A DNA stretch of 64,000 nucleotides from contig CP023454.1 in NCBI GenBank assembly GCA_002356635.1, forward strand, positions 1,596,501 to 1,660,500, read 5' to 3'. A model generated the notes under the pieces. It had not been told where the DNA came from. It worked only from the letters and a program-made list of their open reading frames with translations, and searched no databases. Shown one piece after another: positions 41,663 to 50,980 of this stretch. This DNA comes from Rhodobacteraceae bacterium QY30 (GTDB taxonomy: Bacteria > Pseudomonadota > Alphaproteobacteria > Rhodobacterales > Rhodobacteraceae). Within the stretch, counting starts at the first letter, position 1; every line of letters begins with the position of its first letter. The position numbers and the translations under genes were made by a program.

Positions 41663-44637
41663 GCACCCGTCTGGCCCGGGGCGGTCGCCTGATCGACCGC
41701 TCGAAGCCCATCACCATCTCCTTCAACGGCCGCCGCATGCCCGCCTTCCTGGGCGACACGCTGGCCTCGGCGGTCCTCGCCAATGACCAGATGATGGTCG
41801 GCCGTTCGTTCAAGTATCACCGCCCGCGCGGGATCATGGCCTCGGGCGCGGAAGAGCCGAACGCCCTTGTCGGCCTTGGCGCCGGCCCCCGGTTCGAGCC
41901 GAACCAGCGCATGACCACGACCGAGGCTTTCGACGGCGCGGAAACCGCCAGCCAGAACCACTGGCCCAGCCTCGAGTTCGACATCGGCGCGATCAACAAC
42001 AAGTTCTCGCGCTTCCTGCCCGGCGGCTTCTACTACAAGACCTTCATGTGGCCGCGCAGCTTCTGGAAGAACGTCTACGAACCCTTCATCCGCCAGTCGG
42101 CGGGCCTGGGCAAGGTTCCGACTGACCGCGACGCTGACCGCTATGAACAGGCCTATGCCTACGCCGATGTCGTGGTCGTCGGTGCGGGCATCGCGGGCCT
42201 GACGGCGGCCCTCGGCGCGGCCCGGTCGGGCAAGCGGGTGATCGTTCTGGAAATGACCCCGGCCTGCGGCGGGCGGGCCGTGGTTGACGGTTTCGCCATC
42301 GACGGACAGCCGGCCGAGGGCTGGGTTGCCGCTGCGGTCGACACCCTGCGTGGCATGGACAATGTCACCCTGATGACGCGGACGATGGCCACCGGTCTTT
42401 ACGACCACGGTTACCTGATGGCCGCGCAGCGGATCGCCGATCACACGCCGGGCGACGGCCGCCCGAAACAGCGCCTGTGGCGCATCCGCACGGCCGAGGT
42501 CATCACCGCGACGGGCGCCATCGAACGCCCGCTGTCCTTCGCGGGGAACGACATTCCCGGCGTGATGCTGGCGGCGGCGGTTCGCGACTACGCGGTGAAC
42601 TACGGCATCAGCATCGGTGACCGGACCGTGATCGTCACCAACAACGACGATGCGTACCGCACCGCGCTGGCGCTGCTGGACGCCGGCCTGACCGTTCCGG
42701 CCGTCATCGACGCCCGTCCCACCGTCACCGGCGCGCTGCCTCAGGCGGTGCGTGACCGGGGTGTGCGGGTCCTGGAGGGCCGCGGCATCGCCAAGGTCCA
42801 CGGCGGCAAGCGCGTCACCGGGGTCGAGGTCTGCGTCCAGGCCGGCGAAGGCGCGATGATCGAGGAGCTCGGTTGCGACTGCGTCGCCATGTCGGGCGGC
42901 TGGTCGCCGGTCGTCCACCTGTGGTCGCATTGCGGCGGCAAGCTTTTGTGGGATGAGGCGCGGGCCATGTTCCGCCCCGACGCCAACCGTCCGCCCCTGG
43001 GTGCGGATGGCCGCGGCATGGTCCGTGCCGTCGGCGCGGCGAACGGCATGCTGACCCCCGACGAAGTGCTGACCGACGCCCATGCCGCCTTTGGCGACGG
43101 AACCGCGCCCCAGACCAACGCGCCGGACGAGGCCCGGATGGAACCGGTCTGGATCATGCCGCAGGGCGCCGGTCCGAAGCTTCGCGCCAAGATGTGGCTC
43201 GACCCGCAGAACGACGTGAAGGTCTCGGACGTGCAGCTTGCGGCGCGGGAAGGGTATGAATCGGTCGAACACACCAAGCGTTACACGACGCTTGGCATGG
43301 CGACGGATCAGGGAAAGATCAGCAACATCAACGGTCTGGCAGTGCTTTCGGATGCGCTGCATCAGCAGATCCCGGCGACCGGTACGACGACCTTCCGGCC
43401 GCCCTACACGCCGCTGACGCTGGGCACCATCGCCGCCGAGGCGCGGGGCGAGATCTTCCAGCCCCTGCGCCGCACGCCGATCCACGAATGGCACGAGGCG
43501 CATGGCGTGGAATGGGAACCCGTCGGGCTGTGGCGCCGGCCATTCTGCTACAAGCGCGCGGGGGAAACGACCCATGCCGCCGTCAACCGCGAGGTTCGCA
43601 ACACGCGGACGAACCTCGGGCTTCTGGATGCCTCGACCCTGGGCAAGATCCTGGTCAAGGGGCCGGACGCGGGCAAGTTCCTTGACATGCTCTACACTGG
43701 CGTCATGTCGACGCTGCCGGTGGGCAAGTGCCGCTATGGCCTGATGTGCAACGAACAGGGCTTCCTGTCGGACGACGGCGTCGTCGTGCGCCTGTCCGAA
43801 GACAGCTGGCTGTGCCACACCACCTCGGGCGGGGCCGACCGTATCCACGGCTGGATGGAAGACTGGCTTCAGTGCGAATGGTGGGACTGGAAGGTCTACA
43901 CCGCGAACCTGACCGAACAATTCGCGCAGATCGCCGTCGTCGGCCCGAATGCGCGGAAGGTTCTGGAAAAGCTGGGCGGCATGGATGTCTCGAAAGCGAC
44001 GCTGCCCTTCATGACCTTCGCCGAAGGCCAGTTGGGGGGCTTCAATGCCCGCGTGTTCCGCATCAGCTTCTCGGGCGAACTCAGCTATGAAATCGCGGTT
44101 CCGGCCAGCGAAGGCCGGGCCTTCTGGGAAAAGCTGATCGAGGCCGGGCAGGAATTCGGCGTGATGCCTTACGGCACCGAATGCCTGCACATCCTGCGCG
44201 CCGAGAAGGGCTTCATCATGATCGGTGATGAAACCGACGGCACGGTGATCCCGCAGGACCTGAACATGGCTTGGGCGATCTCGAAGAAAAAGCCCGATTA
44301 CCTGGGCAAGCGCGGTCAGGAACGCAGCTTCCTGGCCAGCCCGGATCGCTGGAAGCTGGTGGGCCTGGAAACGCTGGACGGTTCGGTCCTGCCGGAGGGG
44401 GCTTATGCGGTGGCGCCGGGCGTCAATGCCAATGGTCAGCGCAACGTGCAGGGGCGCGTCACCTCGACCTACTTCTCGCCGACGCTGAACCGCGGCATCG
44501 CGATGGGCCTTGTGAAGCACGGACCCGACCGCATGGGCGAGGTGCTGGATTTCCCCGGCGATGGCGGCAAGGTCCATCAGGCCCGGATCGTCGATCAGGT
44601 CTTCTATGACAAGGAAGGGGCAAAGAACGATGCCTAA
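41659..44637 (+). CDS. soxA: Sarcosine oxidase, alpha subunit
   Basis: This is the largest sarcosine oxidase subunit, 992 residues. The N-terminal part (TISFNGRRMPAFLGDTLASA) is a ferredoxin-like domain, then comes the NAD-binding Rossmann fold (VVVVGAGIAGLTAALGAARS, about residue 175). The C-terminal third is a GcvT-like aminomethyltransferase domain (GLLDASTLGKILVKGPDAGK through GYLLGxRG-like DYLGKRGQERSF) that binds folate. It overlaps soxD by 4 nt and soxG by 8 nt. Confidence 0.95.
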   Translation: MSTRLARGGRLIDRSKPITISFNGRRMPAFLGDTLASAVLANDQMMVGRSFKYHRPRGIMASGAEEPNALVGLGAGPRFEPNQRMTTTEAFDGAETASQNHWPSLEFDIGAINNKFSRFLPGGFYYKTFMWPRSFWKNVYEPFIRQSAGLGKVPTDRDADRYEQAYAYADVVVVGAGIAGLTAALGAARSGKRVIVLEMTPACGGRAVVDGFAIDGQPAEGWVAAAVDTLRGMDNVTLMTRTMATGLYDHGYLMAAQRIADHTPGDGRPKQRLWRIRTAEVITATGAIERPLSFAGNDIPGVMLAAAVRDYAVNYGISIGDRTVIVTNNDDAYRTALALLDAGLTVPAVIDARPTVTGALPQAVRDRGVRVLEGRGIAKVHGGKRVTGVEVCVQAGEGAMIEELGCDCVAMSGGWSPVVHLWSHCGGKLLWDEARAMFRPDANRPPLGADGRGMVRAVGAANGMLTPDEVLTDAHAAFGDGTAPQTNAPDEARMEPVWIMPQGAGPKLRAKMWLDPQNDVKVSDVQLAAREGYESVEHTKRYTTLGMATDQGKISNINGLAVLSDALHQQIPATGTTTFRPPYTPLTLGTIAAEARGEIFQPLRRTPIHEWHEAHGVEWEPVGLWRRPFCYKRAGETTHAAVNREVRNTRTNLGLLDASTLGKILVKGPDAGKFLDMLYTGVMSTLPVGKCRYGLMCNEQGFLSDDGVVVRLSEDSWLCHTTSGGADRIHGWMEDWLQCEWWDWKVYTANLTEQFAQIAVVGPNARKVLEKLGGMDVSKATLPFMTFAEGQLGGFNARVFRISFSGELSYEIAVPASEGRAFWEKLIEAGQEFGVMPYGTECLHILRAEKGFIMIGDETDGTVIPQDLNMAWAISKKKPDYLGKRGQERSFLASPDRWKLVGLETLDGSVLPEGAYAVAPGVNANGQRNVQGRVTSTYFSPTLNRGIAMGLVKHGPDRMGEVLDFPGDGGKVHQARIVDQVFYDKEGAKNDA

Positions 44638-45184
44638 CGCCGTCAGCGCACTGAATGGCAAAGCCTTTTCCGGTTTTGCCCAGATTACCGAAGCCGGGCT
44701 TCAGGGCATGATCACCCTGCGGGGCGACCTGGCATCTCCCGTGATCGCCGAGGCGGTCCGGGCGGCCACGGGAACGCCGGTTCCCGGTCCCCGCCAGGTG
44801 GTCAGCGCGGGCGGCAAGTCCGCCCTCTGGATGTCGCCGGACGAACTCTTGCTGCTGGTGCCCTATGCCGACGCGGCCGGGATCGCGGCGCAGCTTACCC
44901 CGGCGCTATCCGGGGAACATGCGCTGGCCGTCAACGTCTCGGACGCGCGGGCGATGTTCCGCATCCAGGGCGCCAAGGCGGCGCAGGTGCTGCAAAAGCT
45001 GGCACCCGTCGACTTCGACACCCTGGGCGCCGATGAGGTCCGCCGTTCGCGTCTGGCGCAGGTGGCTGCGGCGATGTGGAAGTCCGGTCCTGATGAGTTC
45101 ACGGTAATCGGTTTCCGGTCGGTTGCGGGCTACATCATGGGCCTGCTGGAAAACGCCGCGCTGCCCGGTTCGGAAATCGCCTGA
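44630..45184 (+). CDS. soxG: Sarcosine oxidase, gamma subunit
   Basis: This 184-residue SoxG subunit is a GcvT-like partner of SoxA. It shows GKSALWMSPDELLLLVPYAD and AVNVSDARAMFRIQGAKAAQ, then DEFTVIGFRSVAGYIMGLLE at the end. The ATG at 44630 overlaps the soxA stop by 8 nt. It closes the soxBDAG operon; serine hydroxymethyltransferase and folate genes that often follow are absent here. A GC hairpin lies just downstream. Confidence 0.93.
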   Translation: MPNAVSALNGKAFSGFAQITEAGLQGMITLRGDLASPVIAEAVRAATGTPVPGPRQVVSAGGKSALWMSPDELLLLVPYADAAGIAAQLTPALSGEHALAVNVSDARAMFRIQGAKAAQVLQKLAPVDFDTLGADEVRRSRLAQVAAAMWKSGPDEFTVIGFRSVAGYIMGLLENAALPGSEIA

Positions 45185-45193
45185 CACCCATGC

Positions 45194-45226
45194 GCGGGGC
45201 GGGCGGCAAAAGCTGCGCCGCCCCGC
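45194..45226 (+). terminator. GC stem-loop after soxG
   Basis: A 9-bp stem (GCGGGGCGG / CCGCCCCGC) with a 15-nt loop lies 9 nt after the soxG stop. It lacks a T-run, so it may be an mRNA-stabilising hairpin or weak terminator. Confidence 0.45.
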
Positions 45227-45294
45227 TTGACCCTTTGGAACGGCTGTGGCCTTAGTTGCGTTGAACCGCGAACCGAAAGCCGAAAGGAAACGCC

Positions 45295-45897
45295 ATGGCC
45301 TTCACCCTTCCCGATCTTCCCTACGCCCATGACGCGCTGGCCTCGCTGGGCATGTCCCGGGAAACGCTGGAGTATCACCACGACCTGCACCACAAGGCCT
45401 ATGTCGACAACGGCAACAAGCTGATCGCCGGGACCGAGTGGGAAACGAAGTCGCTGGAAGACATCGTGCGGGGCACCTACCAGGCCGGCGCCGTGGCGCA
45501 GAACGGCATCTTCAACAACGCCAGCCAGCACTGGAACCACAACCTGTTCTGGGAAGTGATGGGGCCCGGCGAAAACAAGCAGATCCCGGGCGAGCTTGAA
45601 AAGGCGCTGACGGAGTCCTTCGGGTCGGTCGCCAAGTTCAAGGAAGACTTCGCCGCCGCAGGCGCGGGCCAGTTCGGTTCGGGCTGGGCCTGGCTGGTGA
45701 AAGACAAGGACGGCAGCCTGAAGGTCACCAAGACCGAGAACGGCGTGAACCCGCTCTGCTTCGGCCAGACCGCCCTTCTCGGCTGTGACGTGTGGGAGCA
45801 CAGCTATTACATCGACTTCCGCAACAAGCGGCCGGCCTATCTGACCAACTTCCTGGACAAGCTGGTGAACTGGGAAAACGTCGCGGGCCGCCTTTGA
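45295..45897 (+). CDS. sodB: Superoxide dismutase, Fe/Mn family
   Basis: SodB dismutates superoxide in the cytoplasm. The 200-residue protein has the metal ligands in YHHDLHHKAYVDNGNK (His), ASQHWNHNLFWEVM (His) and CDVWEHSYYIDFRNKRPAYL (Asp and His). The segment GAGQFGSGWAWLV fits iron-type enzymes, but the metal cannot be fixed by eye. AAAGGA lies 8 nt before the ATG. A bidirectional terminator follows. Confidence 0.95.
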   Translation: MAFTLPDLPYAHDALASLGMSRETLEYHHDLHHKAYVDNGNKLIAGTEWETKSLEDIVRGTYQAGAVAQNGIFNNASQHWNHNLFWEVMGPGENKQIPGELEKALTESFGSVAKFKEDFAAAGAGQFGSGWAWLVKDKDGSLKVTKTENGVNPLCFGQTALLGCDVWEHSYYIDFRNKRPAYLTNFLDKLVNWENVAGRL

Positions 45898-45914
45898 GGA
45901 CTGCTCTGGAACTG

Positions 45915-45942
45915 AAAAGGCCCGCCATCCGGCGGGCCTTTT
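45915..45942. terminator. Bidirectional terminator between sodB and the LOG gene
   Basis: A 12-bp stem, AAAAGGCCCGCC / GGCGGGCCTTTT, with a 4-nt loop. It has T-runs on both strands and lies between the convergent sodB and LOG-family stops. Confidence 0.88.
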
Positions 45943-45955
45943 CATTTGTGACCGA

Positions 45956-46504
45956 TCAGGCGCGGAAGGCCCCGCGTAACGCACCCTCAAGGTCGCCCAC
46001 CGTCTCGACCAGTCGAAAGAGCCCGGCCAGCGAAGGATCGGCAAAGCCTTGGGCAATGATGTGGTCGATCAGCGTCACCAGCGGCTGCCAGTAGCCTCCG
46101 GTGCTGAGAAGGAAGATCGGCTTGCGGTGCAGGCCGATCTGCGCCCAGGTCAGCACCTCGAAGAACTCGTCCAGCGATCCCGCGCCACCGGGCAGCACCA
46201 CGATGGCGTCCGAGTTCATGAACATCACCTTCTTGCGTTCATGCATGTCCTCGGTGATCACGAACTGGTTCAGATCGCGCTTGCCGACCTCCATGTTGAT
46301 CAGGTGGATGGGAATGACGCCCATGGTCGCGGCCCCCGCGGCCTGGGCAGCGCGGGCGACTTCGCCCATCAATCCGACATCCCCCGCGCCGTAGACCAGC
46401 CGCCAGCCATTCGCCGCGACCATATTCCCCGTGGCGGCCGCCGCCGCCGCATATTCCGGCCCGGCGCCGCTTCGTGAACCGCAATAGATGCAGACCGATT
46501 TCAT
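45956..46504 (-). CDS. LOG family protein (TIGR00730 type)
   Basis: This 182-residue lysine decarboxylase-like/LOG family protein is related to cytokinin riboside 5'-monophosphate phosphoribohydrolases. Motifs are SVCIYCGSRSGAGPEYAAAA, LVYGAGDVGLMGEVARA, MHERKKVMF and the active-site VVLPGGAGSLDEFFEVLTWA. The bacterial role is probably nucleotide salvage or cleanup; true lysine decarboxylation is not expected. ATG 46504 has better spacing to GGG than 46510. It is convergent with sodB. Confidence 0.88.
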   Translation of the reverse strand: MKSVCIYCGSRSGAGPEYAAAAAATGNMVAANGWRLVYGAGDVGLMGEVARAAQAAGAATMGVIPIHLINMEVGKRDLNQFVITEDMHERKKVMFMNSDAIVVLPGGAGSLDEFFEVLTWAQIGLHRKPIFLLSTGGYWQPLVTLIDHIIAQGFADPSLAGLFRLVETVGDLEGALRGAFRA

Positions 46505-46626
46505 CGTCATCCCGGCGTTTCCCCGTGCTTGCGAAGGCCCGTTCGATTTCAACGGCCTCGGGTTTCTTTGACCCGTGTTAACGGCGTTGCTATGGTCATG
46601 CAATCGGGCCGGGGTCGGGGGGCAAC

Positions 46627-47823
46627 ATGGCGCAGGAAAGTGGCGGTGACGTGAAGGCGCCCGGGCGCGGCGGCAGAAGCGTCGCGGGGCTGCTTGCAGG
46701 GCTGGTCGCGGGCCTGCTGGCCGGGGCGCTGGTGTGGTTTGTCGCACTTCGGACCCCGGAACTGCCGGTTTCGGATGGCGCGGGGGCCGGGGCGCCGCTG
46801 GCATCGGCCAAACCCGATCCGGTTGCCCAAACCGCCCCCGCGCCGCAACTCGCCCCGGCATCGGAAGCACCGGGGTTCGACACGGTCCGGTCCGAGACGG
46901 ACGGTTCCGTCCTGGTCGCCGGCCGCGCCAGGGCGGGCGCCCGCGTCAGCATCGAGGTGAACGGCGCCGCCCAGGCTGCGGTGCAGGCCGATCCGCAGGG
47001 CAAGTTTGCCGCCTTCCTGTCGCTGCCGTCCGGAACCGTTCCCAATGTGGTGACGCTGACCACGCAGGCAGAGGACGGAACGGTGCTGCGGTCGAATGAG
47101 AGCGTGATCCTGAAGCCGGTCGAAGCCCCCCTCCCGCAACCGGCCCAGGAAGCAGCGACCGACGCGCCGACCGCGCCAGACCTATCCCGGACCGCCACGG
47201 GATCCCAGGCCCCGGCATCGGCGCCCGCCGCGCTGCTGGCCGATCCGGACGGGGTGCGCAAGCTTGCGCCCGGGGCCAGCGACAGCGTGGTGGTCGACAC
47301 CATTTCCTACGGTGCCGATGGCGCGGTGGAACTGAGCGGCCGGGCGGAGGCCGGGACGGGGGGCCATGTGCAAGCCTATCTGGACAATGCCCCGGCGGGA
47401 CAAGCGGCGGTGGGCGGGGATGGCAGCTGGGGGATGCGCCTCGGCGGTATCGCGCCGGGGCTTTACACGCTGCGCGTCGATCAGACGGACGCGGAAGGCA
47501 AGGTCGTATCGCGGTTCGAGACCCCCTTCCAGCGCGAGGACATGACCGCGGTGGCAGCCGCTCCCCCTGCGGGCGTCAGCACGTCGGCGGCGCCCGAGGG
47601 GGCGACCGCGACGGCATCTGCCGTTCCGGCAGACCAAAGCGCGCCCCAGAAGGTCAGCGCCGGGATCATAACGGTGCAGCCCGGCTACACGCTTTGGGCC
47701 ATTGCCCGGTCCAACTACGGCGACGGTCTGCTCTACGTGAAGGTGTTCGAGGCCAACCGCGACCAGATCCGCAACCCGGACCTGATCTACCCCGGTCAGG
47801 TGTTCTCGGTCCCGAAGGACTGA
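46627..47823 (+). CDS. LysM domain protein with N-terminal membrane anchor
   Basis: This 398-residue envelope protein has a short cytoplasmic start, one membrane helix (GLLAGLVAGLLAGALVWFVA), and two bacterial Ig-like repeats (each with V.VAGRA.AG-type strands at about residues 90-160 and 220-300). A linker rich in Ala/Pro follows, then one C-terminal LysM module (ITVQPGYTLWAIARSNYGDG to LIYPGQVFSVPKD). LysM binds peptidoglycan. The layout is conserved in Rhodobacterales, but its role is not known. Its 3' end overlaps the convergent arsR gene by 28 nt. Confidence 0.85.
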   Translation: MAQESGGDVKAPGRGGRSVAGLLAGLVAGLLAGALVWFVALRTPELPVSDGAGAGAPLASAKPDPVAQTAPAPQLAPASEAPGFDTVRSETDGSVLVAGRARAGARVSIEVNGAAQAAVQADPQGKFAAFLSLPSGTVPNVVTLTTQAEDGTVLRSNESVILKPVEAPLPQPAQEAATDAPTAPDLSRTATGSQAPASAPAALLADPDGVRKLAPGASDSVVVDTISYGADGAVELSGRAEAGTGGHVQAYLDNAPAGQAAVGGDGSWGMRLGGIAPGLYTLRVDQTDAEGKVVSRFETPFQREDMTAVAAAPPAGVSTSAAPEGATATASAVPADQSAPQKVSAGIITVQPGYTLWAIARSNYGDGLLYVKVFEANRDQIRNPDLIYPGQVFSVPKD

Positions 47824-48182
47824 GCGGGTGGGGGCGCGGCCCGGGGTCGGCAACAGGCGCTGACTCGGGGGTCGGCCGCGCAGCAGTCGTGCAGCAGATA
47901 GCCGATGGTCTGGCCCAGCCGCGCGAACCCGGCGCTATAGTAGATGTTGCGCGACACCTTCCGGGCCGTCACGACGCCCGCCTGCTCCAGCGCCGCCAGA
48001 TGGAACGACAGCCGCGACGGCGACAGGCCCATCCGTTCCGCCAGCACGCCGGCCGCCAACCCCTGATCGCCTGCCATGACCAGCGCCCGCACCAGATCCA
48101 GCCGGGTGCCATTGGCCAGCGCCTGCAAGGCCGCCAGAGCATCGGCGCGTGCGGTCGGGGATTCGGGTTCCGTCTGGCCCAC
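47796..48182 (-). CDS. ArsR-family metalloregulator with Cys-rich C-terminus
   Basis: This 128-residue winged-helix repressor has ALANGTRLDLVRALVMAGDQ, then AERMGLSPSRLSFHLAALEQ and the wing with SRNIYYSAGF. The C-terminal tail holds HDCCAADPRVSACCRP, four cysteines that could bind As(III), Cd(II) or another thiophilic metal. It is divergent from an Atm1-type ABC exporter gene, with an inverted repeat in the gap, so it probably represses itself and the exporter. It overlaps the end of the LysM gene. Confidence 0.85.
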   Translation of the reverse strand: MGQTEPESPTARADALAALQALANGTRLDLVRALVMAGDQGLAAGVLAERMGLSPSRLSFHLAALEQAGVVTARKVSRNIYYSAGFARLGQTIGYLLHDCCAADPRVSACCRPRAAPPPAQSFGTENT

Positions 48183-48183
48183 G

Positions 48184-48210
48184 TTTCAATCTTTCAAGTA
48201 GGGTTGAAGG
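48184..48210. promoter_or_regulatory. Possible ArsR operator
   Basis: Imperfect inverted repeat CTTTCAA-N6-TTGAAGG (48191-48210), with a further TTCAA at 48185-48189. It lies directly upstream of the ArsR gene, in the gap shared with the divergent ABC exporter. ArsR-family boxes are often TCAA/TTGA-type repeats, so this is a fair candidate. Confidence 0.5.
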
Positions 48211-48300
48211 ATACCCCCTTGATACCGCCGCCCGCTGCTGCGATCAAGGCCCCGACGGCAGTCGGAGCGAATCCGGCCGCAGCAGCAATCGGAACCTGAC

Positions 48301-50142
48301 ATGTCGGACATGGCGAAATCCGCCGCGAAACCCGCCGCGAAACCTACCCGCGCGGAGCATGGCGCGCTCCAGACCATCATCCGGGTTGCCCCCTATCTCT
48401 GGCCAGAAGGCCAAGGCTGGGTGAAGCGCCGGGTGGTACTTGCGCTTCTGGCACTGGTGGTGGCGCGGCTCGTCTCGGTCGCCACGCCCTTCCTTTACAA
48501 GGCGGCGGTCGATTCGCTGGCGGGAGACCAGCGCGGCGACGGCTGGCTGCTGGCCTTCGGCGCGGTCGGACTGACGGTGGCCTATGGGTTGGCACGGCTG
48601 GGCGCGACCGCGTTTTCGGAACTGCGCGATGCGGTTTTCGTCCGAGTGGGCCAGCGCGCACTGCGGCAACTGGCGCTGGAGACCTTCACCCATATCCACC
48701 GCCTGTCGCTGCGCTACCACATCACCCGCAAGACCGGCGGCCTGAGCCGCATCATCGAGCGCGGGGTGAAGGGCGTCGACTTCCTTCTGCGATTTCTTCT
48801 GTTCTCGATCGGCCCGCTGGTCATCGAACTGACGCTGGTCGCCATCATCTTCGCGGTGGTCTTCGACATCTGGTATGCGCTGGTCGTGGTCGTGACCATC
48901 GCGATCTACGTGGCCTTCACCTTCAAGGTCACCGAATGGCGCGTCCAACTGCGGCGCGAGATGAACAACCAGGACACCGACGCCAACCAGAAGGCGATCG
49001 ACAGCCTGCTGAACTATGAAACCGTCAAGTATTTCGACGCCGACCGGCGGGAAGCGGCCCGCTATGACGGGGCGATGGCGCGGTATGAGACGGCAGCGAT
49101 CAAGACCGGGCAGTCGCTCTCGTTCCTGAACGCGGGGCAGGCCTTCATCATCACCACGGGCCTTGTCATCGTCATGATCATGGCGGCGGTGGGTGTGCAG
49201 TCCGGCAAGCTGAGCGTGGGTGATTTCGTCATGGTCAACGCCTACATGATCCAGATCACCATGCCCTTGAACTTCCTCGGCACGGTCTACCGCGAGATCC
49301 GGCAGGCGCTGGTCGACATGGGCGAGATGTTCGGCCTTCTCGCGCAACCGGCCGAAATCACCGACAAGCCCGGCGCGCCCGATCTGCGCGTGAAGGGCGG
49401 CACCATCGAATTCGATGCGGTCCATTTCGGCTATGACGCGGCGCGGCCGATCCTGAAGGGTGTCAACGTCACCGTTCCGGCCGGGCAGACGCTGGCCATC
49501 GTCGGGCCGTCCGGTTCGGGAAAGTCCACCATCGGGCGGCTTCTGTTCCGTTTCTACGAGGTGACGGGCGGCGCCATCCGCATCGATGGGCAGGATCTGC
49601 GCGACGTGACGCAGGCCAGCCTCCACGCCTCGATCGGGGTGGTGCCGCAGGATACGGTGCTGTTCAACGACACAGTGCTTTACAACATCGCCTATGGCAG
49701 GGCCGATGCAACCCAGGCCGAGATCGAGGCGGCGGCGAAAGCGGCCAAGATCCACGACTTCATCATGTCGCTGCCGGAAGGCTACCTGACCAAGGTGGGC
49801 GAACGGGGGCTGAAACTGTCAGGTGGCGAAAAGCAGCGGGTCGGCATCGCGCGGACGCTGCTGAAGAACCCGCCGATCCTGCTTCTGGACGAGGCGACCT
49901 CGGCGCTGGACACGCAGACCGAACGCGACATCCAGGAAAGCCTGCGCCAGATGGGGCGGGGGCGGACGGTCATCACCATCGCGCACCGCCTGTCGACCAT
50001 TGCCGACGCCGACCGGATCATCGTGCTGGAGGATGGCCGGATCGTCGAATCCGGCACGCACGAGATGCTGCTGGCCCATCACGGCCGCTATGCCGCGATG
50101 TGGGCCCGCCAGTCCGCCGAGGAAGCCGAGGACGCGGCCTGA
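48301..50142 (+). CDS. Atm1-type ABC exporter, fused permease-ATPase
   Basis: This 613-residue half-transporter has six membrane helices (about residues 40-320) and a C-terminal ATPase domain. The domain has Walker A in GPSGSGKSTIGRLLF, the signature LSGGEKQRVGIARTLL, Walker B in ILLLDEATSALD, and the switch His in TIAHRLSTI. The helix segment ALETFTHIHRLSLRYHITRK and NYETVKYFDADRREAARYD are Atm1/HMT1 hallmarks. Bacterial Atm1 exports glutathione-metal or persulfide conjugates. The N-terminus has an Ala/Lys repeat (KSAAKPAAKPT). It is divergent from an ArsR gene. Confidence 0.9.
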   Translation: MSDMAKSAAKPAAKPTRAEHGALQTIIRVAPYLWPEGQGWVKRRVVLALLALVVARLVSVATPFLYKAAVDSLAGDQRGDGWLLAFGAVGLTVAYGLARLGATAFSELRDAVFVRVGQRALRQLALETFTHIHRLSLRYHITRKTGGLSRIIERGVKGVDFLLRFLLFSIGPLVIELTLVAIIFAVVFDIWYALVVVVTIAIYVAFTFKVTEWRVQLRREMNNQDTDANQKAIDSLLNYETVKYFDADRREAARYDGAMARYETAAIKTGQSLSFLNAGQAFIITTGLVIVMIMAAVGVQSGKLSVGDFVMVNAYMIQITMPLNFLGTVYREIRQALVDMGEMFGLLAQPAEITDKPGAPDLRVKGGTIEFDAVHFGYDAARPILKGVNVTVPAGQTLAIVGPSGSGKSTIGRLLFRFYEVTGGAIRIDGQDLRDVTQASLHASIGVVPQDTVLFNDTVLYNIAYGRADATQAEIEAAAKAAKIHDFIMSLPEGYLTKVGERGLKLSGGEKQRVGIARTLLKNPPILLLDEATSALDTQTERDIQESLRQMGRGRTVITIAHRLSTIADADRIIVLEDGRIVESGTHEMLLAHHGRYAAMWARQSAEEAEDAA

Positions 50143-50157
50143 CATCCGTCATTCCGC

Positions 50158-50192
50158 AAACGGCCCGCAGCCCTTGGCAAGCGGGCCGTTTT
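50158..50192 (+). terminator. Rho-independent terminator after the Atm1-type gene
   Basis: An 11-bp stem, AAACGGCCCGC / GCGGGCCGTTT, with a 12-nt loop and a TTTT run. It lies 15 nt after the exporter stop, separating it from the yfgM-bamB-der unit. Confidence 0.85.
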
Positions 50193-50251
50193 GCCGCTAT
50201 GAGGGCAGCAAAGGGGGCGGCAGAGGCCGTCCCGGACCGGGGCCGGGCACA

Positions 50252-50902
50252 GTGCACAACAACGACAGTTTCATCGACGAAGTCACCGAAGAGGTCCGGC
50301 GCGACCGGCTTTATGCGCTGATGCGGCGCTATGGCTGGATCGGCATCGCGCTGGTGGCGCTGATCGTCGGCGGCGCGGCCTGGAACGAGTGGCAGAAATC
50401 GAGCCACGCCAGCGACTCGCAGGCCTTCGGTGACGGCATCCTGGCCGCGATGGCCAATGACGATGCGGCAGCACGGATGAAGGCGCTGGACGCGATCGGC
50501 GCCTCCGGGGCACGCAAGGCGGTCGTCGAAATGCTCGCCTCGGCCGAGGCGCTGGCGGCCAAGGACAAACCGGCCGCGCTGGAGCGGCTGGCCGCGATCA
50601 CCGCCGACACCAGCCTGCCTGCCAGCTACCGCCAGCTGGCCGACCTGAAGGCCGTCATCATCGCCGGCGCCTCGCTCCCGGCGGCCGAACGCGATGCGCG
50701 GCTGGCCGCCCTGGCCGCGCCGGGCGCTCCTTACCGGATGCTGGCTCTGGAACAGCAGGCCTATGCGCTGGTCGCGGCCGACCGCAAGGACGACGCGATC
50801 AAGGCCTTCGAGGCGATCCTTCAGGATGCCGACCTGACGCCGGGCCTTAAGGCCCGCGCCACGCAGATGATTGTCACGCTCGGGGGCAAGGTGGCCGCCT
50901 GA
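50252..50902 (+). CDS. YfgM-like tetratricopeptide protein
   Basis: This 216-residue protein has an N-terminal cytoplasmic part (VHNNDSFIDEVTEEVRRDRL), one membrane helix (WIGIALVALIVGGAAWNEW) and a periplasmic TPR-like domain. It matches the YfgM family, whose E. coli member works with the Sec translocon and PpiD. The start is GTG at 50252, where the conserved EVTEEVRRDRLYALMRRYGW segment begins. It is followed by bamB-like and der genes, the same order as E. coli yfgM-bamB-der. Confidence 0.85.
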   Translation: MHNNDSFIDEVTEEVRRDRLYALMRRYGWIGIALVALIVGGAAWNEWQKSSHASDSQAFGDGILAAMANDDAAARMKALDAIGASGARKAVVEMLASAEALAAKDKPAALERLAAITADTSLPASYRQLADLKAVIIAGASLPAAERDARLAALAAPGAPYRMLALEQQAYALVAADRKDDAIKAFEAILQDADLTPGLKARATQMIVTLGGKVAA

Positions 50903-50980
50903 GCGGGCCGCCTCCGGGAACGGAAGAACCAACGGCAGGCAGATCGGGGATACCCCGGCAAAAGCAGGACGAGAGGCGCC

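Noticed and set aside
41653-44661. A roughly 1000-codon open frame antisense to soxA
   Set aside because: High GC keeps antisense frames open; the sequence is Arg/His/Ala-rich with no family motifs, and soxA on the other strand is certain.
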